64,000 nucleotides of DNA from Codonopsis lanceolata (taxonomy: Eukaryota; Streptophyta; Magnoliopsida; Asterales; Campanulaceae): positions 61,498,360-61,562,359 of the forward strand of contig CM028377.1 of NCBI GenBank assembly GCA_013146195.2, written 5' to 3'. Below are positions 38,050-54,574 of the stretch, in pieces. Every line of letters starts with the position of its first letter. Position 1 is the first letter of the stretch. The translations under genes and the position numbers were made by a program. Under the pieces are notes generated by a model. It had not been told where the DNA came from. It ran no database searches and saw only the letters and a program-made list of their open reading frames with translations.

Positions 38050-38277
38050 TCTTTTGTAGAGTTTGACTTGGGAGAAGTTGGATTGTATCTACTTTTAAGG
38101 AAACTAGTATCTCACCCGTGCGATGCACGGATTGTCTATAGTTTTAAAAACATATTTAAATAAAGTAGAATAATGAATAATTAAAAACGGTAATATGAAA
38201 AAAAATAACTAAACAAACAAACAAAAATTAATAAACACTAAAATTCAAGATAGAAACCTACATAAATTTCAAAGTTA

Positions 38278-39654
38278 TTACAAATTTTGGAATACTTCTT
38301 TATATACAACATTTGCCGTCGAACATGTACGACTATTGCAACTATCACTATCACATAACAAAATTCGAAGGCCCTTCGGATTAGTAACTCTAGACAAAGC
38401 GACATACAATTGACCATGACTAAAAACAGGTTTTTTCAAAAGAAGTCCTACGTTAGACAATGACTGACCCTGACTTTTATTTATAGACATTGCGTAAGAC
38501 ACCATTAGCGGAAATTGTCTTCTCTGGAATTTGAATGGAATTCGTGGATCGGATGGTGTCGATGACATTCTTGGAATCAAAAAGCACCACCAATTGCATT
38601 TTGATAGCACTCGACCTTCTAAAACATGGTTTCCTAACCTCGTAATAATTAACCTCGTACCATTGCATAACCCAAGGGAATGATCAATGTTACGAAGCAA
38701 CATTACTGGAGTTCCAACCTTCAAATTCAACTCATGATTTGGGATTCCAGAACCTGAAATTCCGTTTAAAATTTCAGGAGTATGTATATCATTCAAAAGA
38801 CCAATGTTTCTATCAGAATGACACGGAGAATCTGAGCTCAAATACAGTCTTCCTTCAGCAGTGTTCTTCGATACCATGTAATCATTTATTGAATTAACCA
38901 CATCAAGAGTCGGAGCCAGAATAGCTCTCTCTTCCAAAAATGATGAGTCGTCATGGCTGCTTCCAAATGAAGGGTATGTACTTTGTACAATTGCAACAAT
39001 TGGATCGTCAAATTCCTTAAGCAGCAGCTGATCGGGAATATCAACAAAAGCACCATCATCATTTGGTTCACCAATTTTTCCATCGCCAATCTTCGCAATC
39101 CAATCAGCAAAAAGTTGCAATTCTTCATAACTCTCGTTGGACCCCATACTTTGTAATCTCATATTTTTCGTCAACCTCAATACAATACAATCCCTCCACA
39201 AATATGATGAATTAATAGTGGCATGAACGATGTCTTGTCTACTGCCCTTTGGAATAACAGGTAATATCTGTCGAAAATCTCCACCAAATACCATTGTTTT
39301 ACCTCCAAATGGGATATTACCTCTAGATGGATGTATTAGTTTCATAATATCTCTCATACTTCGATCCAACGCTTCAAAACAATACTTATGCATCATTGGA
39401 GCCTCGTCCCATATAATAAGCTTGGCCTTCAGTATAAGCTCAGCAACATGACTCCCTTGCTTTATGTTGCAAGTTGAATCTTCATTTGGATTAAAAGGAA
39501 TTGAAAATCGAGAATGAGCAGTTCTACCACCAGGCAATAAAAGAGAAGCTATACCACTTGATGCCACGTTTAATACAATCTCTCCTTGCGATCTTAACCC
39601 AGCAGATAGAGTTTTCCAAATGAATGTTTTCCCAGTACCTCCATAACCATACAC
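38278..39654 (-). CDS. Helitron Pif1-like DNA helicase domain (intact frame)
   Basis: An uninterrupted 458-codon reading frame ends 174 bases from the Helitron 3' terminus. It has Walker A GYGGTGKT, Walker B IIWDEAPM, a GGDFRQ-like motif III, and the C-terminal SINKSQGQS and YVALSRV motifs of SF1B helicases. It is the C-terminal half of a Rep-helicase polyprotein that unwinds DNA during rolling-circle transposition. The first Met shown is inside the domain. The natural frame continues upstream, where it is broken near 39660-39780. Helicase motifs are unmutated, which suggests a recent insertion or recent loss of Rep. Confidence 0.9.
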   Translation of the reverse strand: MYGYGGTGKTFIWKTLSAGLRSQGEIVLNVASSGIASLLLPGGRTAHSRFSIPFNPNEDSTCNIKQGSHVAELILKAKLIIWDEAPMMHKYCFEALDRSMRDIMKLIHPSRGNIPFGGKTMVFGGDFRQILPVIPKGSRQDIVHATINSSYLWRDCIVLRLTKNMRLQSMGSNESYEELQLFADWIAKIGDGKIGEPNDDGAFVDIPDQLLLKEFDDPIVAIVQSTYPSFGSSHDDSSFLEERAILAPTLDVVNSINDYMVSKNTAEGRLYLSSDSPCHSDRNIGLLNDIHTPEILNGISGSGIPNHELNLKVGTPVMLLRNIDHSLGLCNGTRLIITRLGNHVLEGRVLSKCNWWCFLIPRMSSTPSDPRIPFKFQRRQFPLMVSYAMSINKSQGQSLSNVGLLLKKPVFSHGQLYVALSRVTNPKGLRILLCDSDSCNSRTCSTANVVYKEVFQNL

Positions 39655-42600
39655 AAAGAAAATCCTTCCAATATACTAGAATTAGGCGATTTGATGATAG
39701 TTTCATAAACATGGCGTTGCTCGTCATTCAAATTTGACACAAACTTCTTGTGTTCTTGGCCAAGCTTACTCGATCATAAGACATTTCATCGTGTATTAAT
39801 GCATTCTGCGATAAATGGAAAAACTCATCATCGGATATGGCATTGTTTGGAACTCACGTACACTCCTTCCCAAGCTTCTTAAAATCTTCTCAACCTCCAC
39901 AAGTGCATAGTTCCTGATTTGATTCTCGTTTAATTCCAATCCTAGAAAATAAACAAAAATATATTACATTCATAACAATTGAATTAAAAACAATACTAAT
40001 TGTTACATACCTTGATATTGGAACAAATTCGTTGCTTGTATAGAATGTCATCAGATAGATACGACCAACATGAATCCCAAACTACTTCAGGTCGACTTAT
40101 AGATCCAGATGATAACAGAGTCGCAAAAAGAATCCTGATGGATTGAGCTGATGCCCATTGGCTAGCCTCTATGATTAATCGATATACTCTTTATCATCAC
40201 TTAACAATCCTAATGCATAGCAAGCATCCCGAAAAGAATGATAGTGTACACCATTAATTGAACACAAGTCATCATAGCAGGTAGCACCACGTACTACGTT
40301 TAGAAGGCATCTCAAATAGTACAGATCGCCAGATCCTGGAGGAACAAAAAAAATCCTGCCAATTGCAAAACCTCTTTTCCTTGAGTCCATTCACGTGCAC
40401 TTGATTTCCAAACAAATTTCATGGGAAACTCAGCATATGTTAATTTTCTACCTTCAGAATATTTCTTATTAGCTTCCATCCATGCCAAAAACATACTCTT
40501 ATTGACTGAGTCTCTATCCATAAGATTTTCAATTTTATCTGAATCTGAGAAAATAACATTTTGTTGATTTGGAAGATGAAAACTTAGACGTTCCACATGA
40601 GGATCCTTGTACTGTATTTCAAATCCAAAAATTCTCCATGCAGCTTCACAAGAAGAAATGTACCGACAATCGTAGTACAAATTAACCTCATCGATATTCT
40701 TCTTCGAATTATCTTCATCTGAGCTTTGGAAAAATGTCGCTGTCACACGATCGTTACCTTTGTTTATGTACTTAAACAAATATTTTATCGCACGAGATTG
40801 ATTGCACCACTCCACATTCAAATGTGCTCCATAAGTAATCAATAAATATCGATTGTGAGGAACAACATGCCTATTGTCCAATAAAATTCCATTCTTAAGA
40901 ATTGTTCTTCCATTATCCCTACGTCTATAAATCGGATAACCATCTTCATCAATTGTAGTCTTCTCAACAATTTTTTTTGGAAAATGCTTTGAACAACGAC
41001 CATCTATCATGCAAGGAGATTTCCTTCGATCATCACCACAAGGACCGTGAATCATAAAATCTCGAACTGCAGCATAGTAGATTGGATCCTCATTTTCATC
41101 CGGAATCTCAGCCGAAATGATATGATCAATTGCTTCTGCTGTTGGCGATTTGTCTTCATTATCAAGGAACAACAATATGTGAGCATGCGGCAATCCTCTT
41201 TTCTGAAACTCTATGGTATAAATAACTGTCAAAAATTACACATATATTAACACCAATGTCTGTAAATGAAGTAACCTACTATTATAAACATTATATGCAT
41301 AGATTAATATTAAACTATTTTACCTGATCGTACATTTCCAAAAATCTTGTTTTTACGAAGGTCTTCAATCAACGCATCAAGTTTAACTTTAAATACTCTG
41401 CACACAATATCGGCCGATCTTCGAGGCTTTAATGCCTGCTTACCAACAAATCGAACAACTTGAGGCCATTTCGGATTGCATGTTAATGTAAGGAATAAGT
41501 CTGGGTATCCTGCCCATTTACATATAGCCATGGCGTCTTGATAGTTCTGTATCATATATCTAGCTCCTCGGTAAATGTTGAAGGCAATATAATTCGTTTT
41601 CCTTGAGTCGGCATCATTTTCACCACGTATAAGAGCTTCATGCAAGCCTTTGTACATTTCACGCAATTGCTTTTGATGCAACCTGCGTCAATAAATGCAC
41701 TTTTTCAATCATAGTGTATGCATCAACGACAAATTGTTGAAACAACCTTCCAGAAAACAAAATTGTAGTCGGCTCACCATCCCTTTCATGCATTCTATAT
41801 GCAAAGAATTCTCTTATACTAACTTTATTCCGTCCTCTTGATCCATCATTCGAAGTAGAAAATGGAATATCTTCTCGGTATCCATCTTCACCGTACGGAA
41901 AAAGCAAGGGATATTGTAGAGCAAGATAAGCAGCATTCAACTCATGTATACGTTTAAGGTGTCCCGTTTGCGTCTCAACTACAATATCTCTATCACCCAA
42001 CATTTCATCAAAATCACCGATTAAAGCGGCAACCTCGAGGCCAGGAAGATTATATCTTCTTGCGTCCCCACTTCGTCTACCGATCAATTTTAATTTCACA
42101 TCTGTTTTTCCTTCATCAAACATTTTATCCTTTGCCATTCTAAAAGATTTCACCAAAACATTATTTTTATCTAGCATACTCTTTAGCTCAAATACAATTT
42201 CAACATGAAGATCGATACAATTGGGATCTCCCCTGAAAAAGGTAATCAATTATATTAAAAAATTAATTATGTATAATAGTGCATACAAATAATACTAATT
42301 ACAATATGTAAGATACTGAATTTAAAATAAGTACCTTCTACGAGAGCAATACGATTTGCGATTTCATTTTACGTATCATAAATGTATAGTTGTGCAAACT
42401 TAGGTGTTGCACCCATCGATGGAAGTAGGCTTCCAATTAAATGATAGTTTTGACCATGCGGCTTAAAAATGGGAGAGAGCCACCTTGATTAACACGAGAA
42501 TCTATCTTGCCTCCCATTGAAGTGAAACAGAACATATTGTTATCTGAGCGTATGTTTTAGCGAAAGTGTTTACTTTTATATGTGTTTCCATATAACAATA

Positions 42601-43771
42601 ATTGTAATTCAAGAGGCGGTGATTTTAGAGATGGAAGTTGAATTTTCCCTTACACAACATAAACCGTACTTTGGATTGCGGGACTTATAATGCCGAGAGA
42701 TGATCTCTCTTCATACCAAAACCAAGAACCACAATAACTACACTTGAATGTTGGATCGGAAAGATCCCGATAACCTAAAAAAACAATTCTCAAATTTAGT
42801 TAACATTTAACGATTACATTATAAGAGATGGACGTACCAAGATTTTGGCAATAACATTACTTATATATTTGCATCAAGTAAACATAAAAAATATATTATA
42901 GTAGTTAAATATTCATTTATTTAAAATAACATAAGACAATGTTATTGAAACGTGAAATTAAATACATGATAACATTCTAAAAATATAAAAGCCAAAAATA
43001 ATACAACAAAAATATAAATTTCTATTACAAATTGAAAAAAATAATTTTCATAAAATCCATACAAGTTTACATGATAGTTATTGAAAAATGTCAACTATTT
43101 AATATTAAACTTGCTTGACAAAGAATTTTATAAAGTTATATTGATTTTATTACAATATTTTACAAAACGTTTAAATTGATTCAAATCTCATTATAATATC
43201 TTAATGGGATAAACATCAAACATTATACAAAGAAAGGGAGTAGTAAATATTGTAGAATTAGTATTCAAACGATTGGATGAAATATATAACGCACAAAGTA
43301 TTTTTATATTGTTTATATAAAAAAATTAATTAAGCATGAACACAATTTATGAAATTGAATAAAACATATGTAATTTTATATATAAAAAATCAACGAACCT
43401 TTACATTCAGTTGGAGGCAATGATTCATGTAAGCGTAATTTTTTTTTCGGATTCAAAGTAACAATATTGGTGGATTCAACTTCATCATTCGTTATATCAA
43501 TTATTGTTGAGGTACTTGGTTCTGTGATCGATGAAAAGCGAGACAAATGATAGTTTCTTGTATTCTGTCGAGTTGCCGTATCTGTAAAAACAAAGTGTAA
43601 TAATGATGTTTATCTATATGCAAAAGGAAAAAAATAGTATAATAAGGTGTGTAATATCATACCATTTGTGATTTCTGATAAATGAGTTATTGATGATGGA
43701 TGTAACACATTTCCAAAAGAATTTTCAACAATATAATGTTGCGAAGCAGCATTTTCTCCAAACTCATTCAT
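39655..43771 (-). pseudogene. Helitron Rep (HUH) N-terminal part, frameshifted
   Basis: Probable start ATG is at 43771, then exons separated by GT/AG introns. A Cys-rich block with CSYCGSWFWYEER is at about 42750, and a GQNYHLIGSLLP...KFAQLYIYDT block near 42360-42480. The helitron-like N domain occupies 41324-42249. An intron at 41226-41323 joins GNVRS to VIYTIEFQKRGLPHAH, which contains the HUH pair (HAH). A YLFKYINKG block follows with the catalytic-type tyrosine. The frame is lost at about 41680, about 40390 (before RKRGFAIGR), about 40175 (stop after KEYID) and about 39780-39830. The original single polyprotein is therefore not translatable. Confidence 0.8.
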
Positions 43772-44825
43772 ATTTATGCCTGTTACATTATAAATACAAA
43801 CACCAAAAATAACTTGTTATATAATTATTGAAAATATAAAAAATTGAACTTTGGGTTTCAAGTATAAACACATAACAAATAAAATTATTTTGGTTGATAC
43901 ACTTTCCCAAATATTTTTCTCTCCATTCGGCGTTCTCTTTTATCAACCAATAAATTCCAATTAAAAAATATTATTTATAAATGATTAGATCATCTTCTAA
44001 GCGTGCACGACAACTGTAGTTCAAAATGACAATTGTGCCAATAGAATGCGGTCGACATGTGATACAAATTTGGAAAATTTTTCGGTGAGACGAAGCGAAG
44101 GAGGAGGTGGAAGAAGAAGAAGGCCTGACGGAGGAGATAGAAGAAATATGAGAATGACGTAAAGGTCGGTTCGTTATGATTTTGCTTCACGGTCAATAAT
44201 GTGATGCAAGATGCAAAATTGGATGATGGATTAACTTGATGCATCACGGTGCAAAAATAGATAAGCGTAGTACAAAAATTGGGTTATGGATTTAACTTCG
44301 ATGCATATCGATACAAAAATTGATGTATCGCGATGTAAAAATTAAAAGTCACGGTACAAAAATTGGATTACCCTAACAATATATGTTGAATGATGATAAC
44401 AAATGATCAATGTGTCCAAATGTAAATGGCCCACAGTTAGAAGTTGAGCCCAAACCAAAAGAAAACTAATTGAGTTTTCTTGGTATAGCCAAACCAAAAG
44501 AAAACTAATTGATATTTATTAAAACTTTTCTTTTATGTAAAACTTTGATCTTATCTATAAATAGAAACCTATTACTTGCTGACCCTAGCACGCATTCACA
44601 GACATTTCTTCAGGTTTTTCGGTTCCCCCTCCCTCTCCATATTCTAGTCGGTTGAAATTCTCTAGAAACCCCATTCATAAACTACTTAATAGTATATAAA
44701 ATGAGTTTCATCTCTCAATTCGATCATGGTGTATACGTGTGTCTTTGGGAAAAAAAATGGTGTGGAACTACGTCATGGTTCGTTTATCAAACATTTTCTT
44801 TATATTCTTAATTTACATAATTTAA
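43772..44825. other. Helitron flank or 5' part, non-coding
   Basis: AT-rich sequence. 44190-44390 contains imperfect repeats of TACAAAAATTGG and GATGCATCACGG, and 44450-44520 a short repeat of CCAAACCAAAAGAAAACTAATTGA. It may be the Helitron 5' region, but no TC terminus was identified. Confidence 0.4.
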
Positions 44826-44925
44826 NNNNNNNNNNNNNNNNNNNNNNNNNNNNNNNNNNNNNNNNNNNNNNNNNNNNNNNNNNNNNNNNNNNNNNNNNNN
44901 NNNNNNNNNNNNNNNNNNNNNNNNN
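44826..44925. other. 100-N assembly gap
   Basis: Exactly 100 N. The first base after it begins block II copy B, matching position 30106. Confidence 0.99.
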
Positions 44926-46404
44926 AGTTTATAACTCACTTCTTGATTTTAGTTTTTTCCTCATTCGAAAGACTTAGTCTCTTACGCTCATAGATTTCAA
45001 ATCTACCGCTAGTGATTAAGCACCCCAGCGTGAAGTTAAAGTCAAGCTAATTGAAGATGTCCATGGAAGATCTCAAGCAAATAACCCACATTGCATTCAT
45101 ACCGGCAAACTTGTACTCCATCACAAGGGTTGTCGGTTGTGCAATAACAGTCGTCCAGGTTGGTCGGGTGCTTATAACTAAGTTGTTGGATTACTAGCTA
45201 ATTGAACAATTTATAATATTATCTTCTCACATGGCTCTCACCATCTCACTTATATATCCCTCTCCACAGGGTATTTGGGATGGAAGGTGAGATATATGTC
45301 TTCAAAGGCTTATTTTCCATGAAAGCCCGCATGTATAGCTAAGTTCGAGTATATGTTGATGTACTAAGCATGTTCATCATTTTATGAACCTCTCTTGAAT
45401 TATAATATTTTTTTAAATCTACATTCATATACTTATCTTCTCTCCTTATTCTTGTTTTATTTCATATAGTACTTTGCTCATGGAATATATGTATGCATCG
45501 GATGAAGATAAAAGTATATTGTTATATTTAGATCATTCTATTTACAATCACTTTAATCTCAATGTTATATTTGTTATTTGTTGTAGCACATTTGTTGTAA
45601 ATGTTACATTTGAATTGCTACACAAGAAAAATCAGTATTATCTTGTAATCGTGCGTAAGAGAAGGATAATGTTGTTAATGATGGTGATATATGTAGTCTA
45701 TACGATGAGCATATCATAGAGACCAACAAAAAAACAAAGACTTTCATATACCTTTAGTATTTTCAATTTCTTGTATCGTTTTAAATCTAGATGATTTCCA
45801 GTGAGCACTTAAAATCCTTAATAAGTGCATCGTCAACTTATTCACAACATCGACTCCCCTCAAACTCTAATTATCACGTACTTTATGTGTGGTCATTTAT
45901 TAAAAAAAGGTTAAAATATAAATTTATGAGACAATAAGAAAACATCAAAATGCTACTTCTTTGTATTATATGTGTTTCTATTGGATTTTTGTTTGTTAGT
46001 TTTTTTTATTAAAATATATTGGATTACTTTAAAGTTAAAAGCTTAGAAATCTTTAAAAAATCAATCCAGACCGCAAAACCCGATCACCAAGCCGAGACCG
46101 ATTCGAATCAAGTCGAACCATCGTGATTTGGTTTGATTTGGTTCGAAACTTCAAATGGTTTAGCTCAATTTAATTTTTTTTACGAGCCGATGACCTACTA
46201 TTCAACTCATATAATGTTTCAAGTCAAACCAAACCAAACGATTTACACCCCCATTAAATAGTCGTGAATTGGAAAATAGCCCAGTCAATGAAGGCATAAC
46301 TTTGAACTAATACATTACTTAAAGAGAAATACACACCAAAATATTGAAGAATATAATCATCAATGCATTGATGAGATAAGGGACAACATTTAAATACTTA
46401 ATTA

Positions 46405-46582
46405 CTCCCTCCATTCCAAAGAAATAGTTCACTATTCTATTTTGAGATGTTTCGCTTAAAGAGTTCACTTAAAAAAATTAAGACATAAATATGTTATTTT
46501 ATTATTAATGAGCTACTAAAAATATCATTTAAAAAAAACAATAATAACTTTTAAACGAGAACTCTTTGGCCAGAGCAGGAGT
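46405..46582. mobile_element. Stowaway-like MITE, eroded right end (copy B)
   Basis: Counterpart of 31613-31790. Its right end is further altered (GCCAGAGCAGGAGTGTG), so the terminus keeps mutating. Confidence 0.7.
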
Positions 46583-47157
46583 GTGTATGTTTTCTTTGTA
46601 TAAACATGTGCCGTGTCATTGTAGGATTGTACCTTGTGATTACAAATTATACCTTGTTCTTATAAAAGGTTTTTCTTACTGCAACAAGACTTAAGCATGC
46701 AACCACTTGCCAGTAACCAGTAATGGGTCTATACAAGTGTTGATAAGTTTAAAATCATATAAATCTAACAGGTTTGGTTTGTCAAAAACATAAAATAAAA
46801 CGACACCTCAAAAGGAAGGGGTTTTAAAAAATGTAACTTTTGGAAAAGAAAGGGGCAGGCAAGTGTGGCATAAAAAGCAATAAAGTGACTAGCGAAATTT
46901 GGTCAACAAAAGCATGGACAATGTATCCAAAAAGATGAACCAATGTGTATTATATCATATACACCAACATTATTTTACAGATGAGAAGCAGGTAATCACA
47001 TTCTGAAAAATAGTTCATTTTGGACATAGCAAGCCCAACAATTCTGAAGAACTCAGAAGAGGTCCCGATATCAAGTTGCAGAGTGCTTCATTACTTTCAA
47101 TTCAACCATGTCTTGATCTCAAGTTCTTCTGGCTATTTGAAGTTGCAATGTTGGCGC

Positions 47158-52876
<5,719 letters not shown>

Positions 52877-53483
52877 TCTTTTGTAGAGTTTGACTTGGGA
52901 GAAGTTGGATTGTATCTACTTTTAAGGAAATTATTTGGCCAAATTACTTTTTACCCCCCAAAGTATTCACCAAATCTCAGTTTACCACCTCAATTCAGTT
53001 TTGTCCCATTTTAGCATTCAATGTTGCCATTTGTCCCATTTAACCCCCCGTCAGCTGCCGTTAGAAACTCGGCGTTAAATCACACGTGATCTTCATGTGT
53101 AGGGTTATTTTTATCTTTTTCCATGTTGTCTCTCTTACTGAACCACATTCCCCCTTTCTCTCCCTTCCAATTCCAAACACTTCTGCAAAATAGCGATCCC
53201 TTCAAACCAATTCCCAAACCCAGTTTTGTGAAATCAATGTTTCCTTTAATCGATTGTATTCTCTGAAACCCAGTTCCCAAATTCGATTGTCCCCTGTTCG
53301 CGGCTTTTGGAGTACAAGTGAAATGGAAACCCCTAGAATTTTCCCCTCTCCCTCCCGAAGCTTCTTTCCCTCCCTCATAAATCTCTGGATCTGTTGACGC
53401 CATTTTGCAGTCTATGAAATCGATGTTTCCCTTAGTTGATTGTATTCTATGAAACCTAGATCCCAAATTCAAATAGAAGAAGA

Positions 53484-53618
53484 ATGGATATCCGTCTAGC
53501 AAGTCTCGACTCCCCTCTCTTCCACACTCTTCACTACATCCTCGACTTCGCCTACGATTCAGCTGACAAGTCATCCAATGCTCCCACTCACACCTACGTA
53601 CGCGACGCCAAAGCATAG
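53484..53618 (+). pseudogene. Captured N-terminus of a class II small heat-shock protein
   Basis: ATG to TAG, 44 codons: it begins MDIRLASLDSPLFHTLHYIL and ends NAPTHTYVRDAKA-stop. This is the conserved N-terminal arm of plant cytosolic class II sHSPs (HSP17.6-II type), which normally continues into MAATPADVKEYP and the alpha-crystallin domain. That domain is absent: the sequence leaves homology at the stop. Without the alpha-crystallin domain it cannot act as a chaperone. Confidence 0.8.
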
Positions 53619-53681
53619 AGGAAGAAATTGGGGAAAGTGGACAGTCAACTAGGTGATGATGATGTTGGGTGAGAATCCCTC

Positions 53682-53972
53682 GACGACCAAACCATCGTCC
53701 TCGGCCACGGTTTCGGCATCGACCAATCAGTCTGGAAGCACCTCGTCGACGAGTATCGTGTCGTTATGTACGACAACATCGGCGTCGGAACCACCAATCC
53801 CGACTACTTCGATTTCGAGCGCTACTCTTCGCTCGAAGGCTACGCCTACGACGTTATCGACATTTTCGATGAGCTTGGAATCTCATCCTGTATATTTGTT
53901 AGCCATTCCATTTCGACGATGATTGGCGACATCGCTTCCATAACTCGGTCTGATCTGTTCGCTAAAATTGCG
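53682..53972 (+). pseudogene. Captured fragment of a KAI2/D14-type alpha/beta hydrolase
   Basis: About 97 codons open in one frame contain [17 protein letters not shown], then [19 protein letters not shown] and [13 protein letters not shown], ending [12 protein letters not shown]. These are the oxyanion-hole, loop and nucleophile regions of the karrikin/strigolactone receptor family (KAI2 closer than D14, from memory of the sequence). The nucleophile Ser of the elbow is present, but the usual Gly before His-Ser is Ser. Three or four residues are missing between KHLV and DEYRVV. The catalytic Asp and His lie beyond the captured part. A stop precedes the fragment in frame, so it is not fused to the sHSP piece. 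Confidence 0.85.
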
Positions 53973-54337
53973 TGAACATTGTACGAAGTCCAGAGCCCAG
54001 AGGAGAGAGAAAGAGACATTGAGGGACAGGGAGTGTATGAGAGAGAGAGAGTTCTATTAAAAGACGAAAAGAACCCCGCACGTGAAGACCGCGTGTGATT
54101 TAACGCCGAGTTTCTAACGGCAACTGACGGGAAGGGGTTAAATGGGACAAATGGCAACATTGAATGCTAAAATGGAACAAAACTGAGTTGAGGTGGTAAA
54201 CTGGGATTTTGTGGATACTTTGAGGGTAAAAAGTAATTTGACCAAATTATTTAGTACAACCCCCCATTTCCTCATACAACCCCTCTTCAAAATGACCATA
54301 ATGCCCATCAAACCATCACCCCCATAAAAAAAACGTA

Positions 54338-54574
54338 CTCCCTCCGTCCCAAAATTATCATCTGGTTTGACTTAGAGCACAGTTTAAAAAAATACATTTA
54401 ACTGGATTATTAATATAATAATAGTGTGTGATTTCCTTTAAACCCCATGAATATGTGACCTAAAATTAAAGTAAGGATAAAGTGGTAAAAGTGATAGAAA
54501 ACTTTCAAAGAAGATAATTATTTTGTGATGGAGGAAAAAAGAAAGAAATACAATAATTGTTGGGACGGAGGGAG
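54338..54574. mobile_element. Stowaway-like MITE
   Basis: A 237-bp element with TA duplications (54336-54337 and 54575-54576) and inverted ends CTCCCTCCGTCCCAA and TTGGGACGGAGGGAG. The interior is unrelated to the MITEs in the methyltransferase gene. Confidence 0.9.

Larger units (their letters stand above)
30106..38103. repeat. Duplicated block II, copy A (inside contig 2)
   Basis: Nearly identical to 44926-52930, with SNPs, small indels and a large AC/AT microsatellite length difference. Its left limit is the first base after the second gap in the other copy. Its right limit, after AAGGAAA, is where the two copies carry different transposons: a Helitron here, a MULE there. Confidence 0.92.
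38104..44825 (-). mobile_element. Helitron, 3' end at 38104; 5' end not found
   Basis: On the minus strand the element ends with hairpin CCGTGC-ATC-GCACGG (38116-38130), then GGTGAGATACTAG. This is the classic plant Helitron 3' end (hairpin about 10 bases before CTAG). The host base next to it is A on the plus strand, consistent with insertion between A and T. The empty site is visible in the other copy at 52930/52931. It encodes Rep and a Pif1-type helicase on the minus strand (38278-43771). The host sequence expected at the 5' end (TTATTT) is not found before the contig ends at 44825, so the right limit is open. Confidence 0.85.
52937..54243. mobile_element. Pack-MULE carrying sHSP and KAI2 fragments
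   Basis: A perfect 9-bp duplication AAATTATTT flanks it (52928-52936 and 54244-54252). Terminal inverted repeats of about 165 bp run inward from GGCCAAATTACTTTTTACCC and its near-complement GGGTAAAAAGTAATTTGACC; they remain inverted down to GAAACTCGGCGTTAAATCACACG. These are Mutator-like features. There is no transposase. The interior holds pieces of two unrelated host genes, both in plus orientation (53484-53618 and 53682-53972), and a tandem 58-bp repeat (about 53228 and 53414). The element replaces the Helitron of the other copy at the same host site. Confidence 0.92.

Noticed and set aside
53080..53616. 178-codon minus-strand ORF in the MULE
   Set aside because: It is antisense to the captured sHSP fragment and inverted-repeat DNA; the sense strand gives the recognisable protein.
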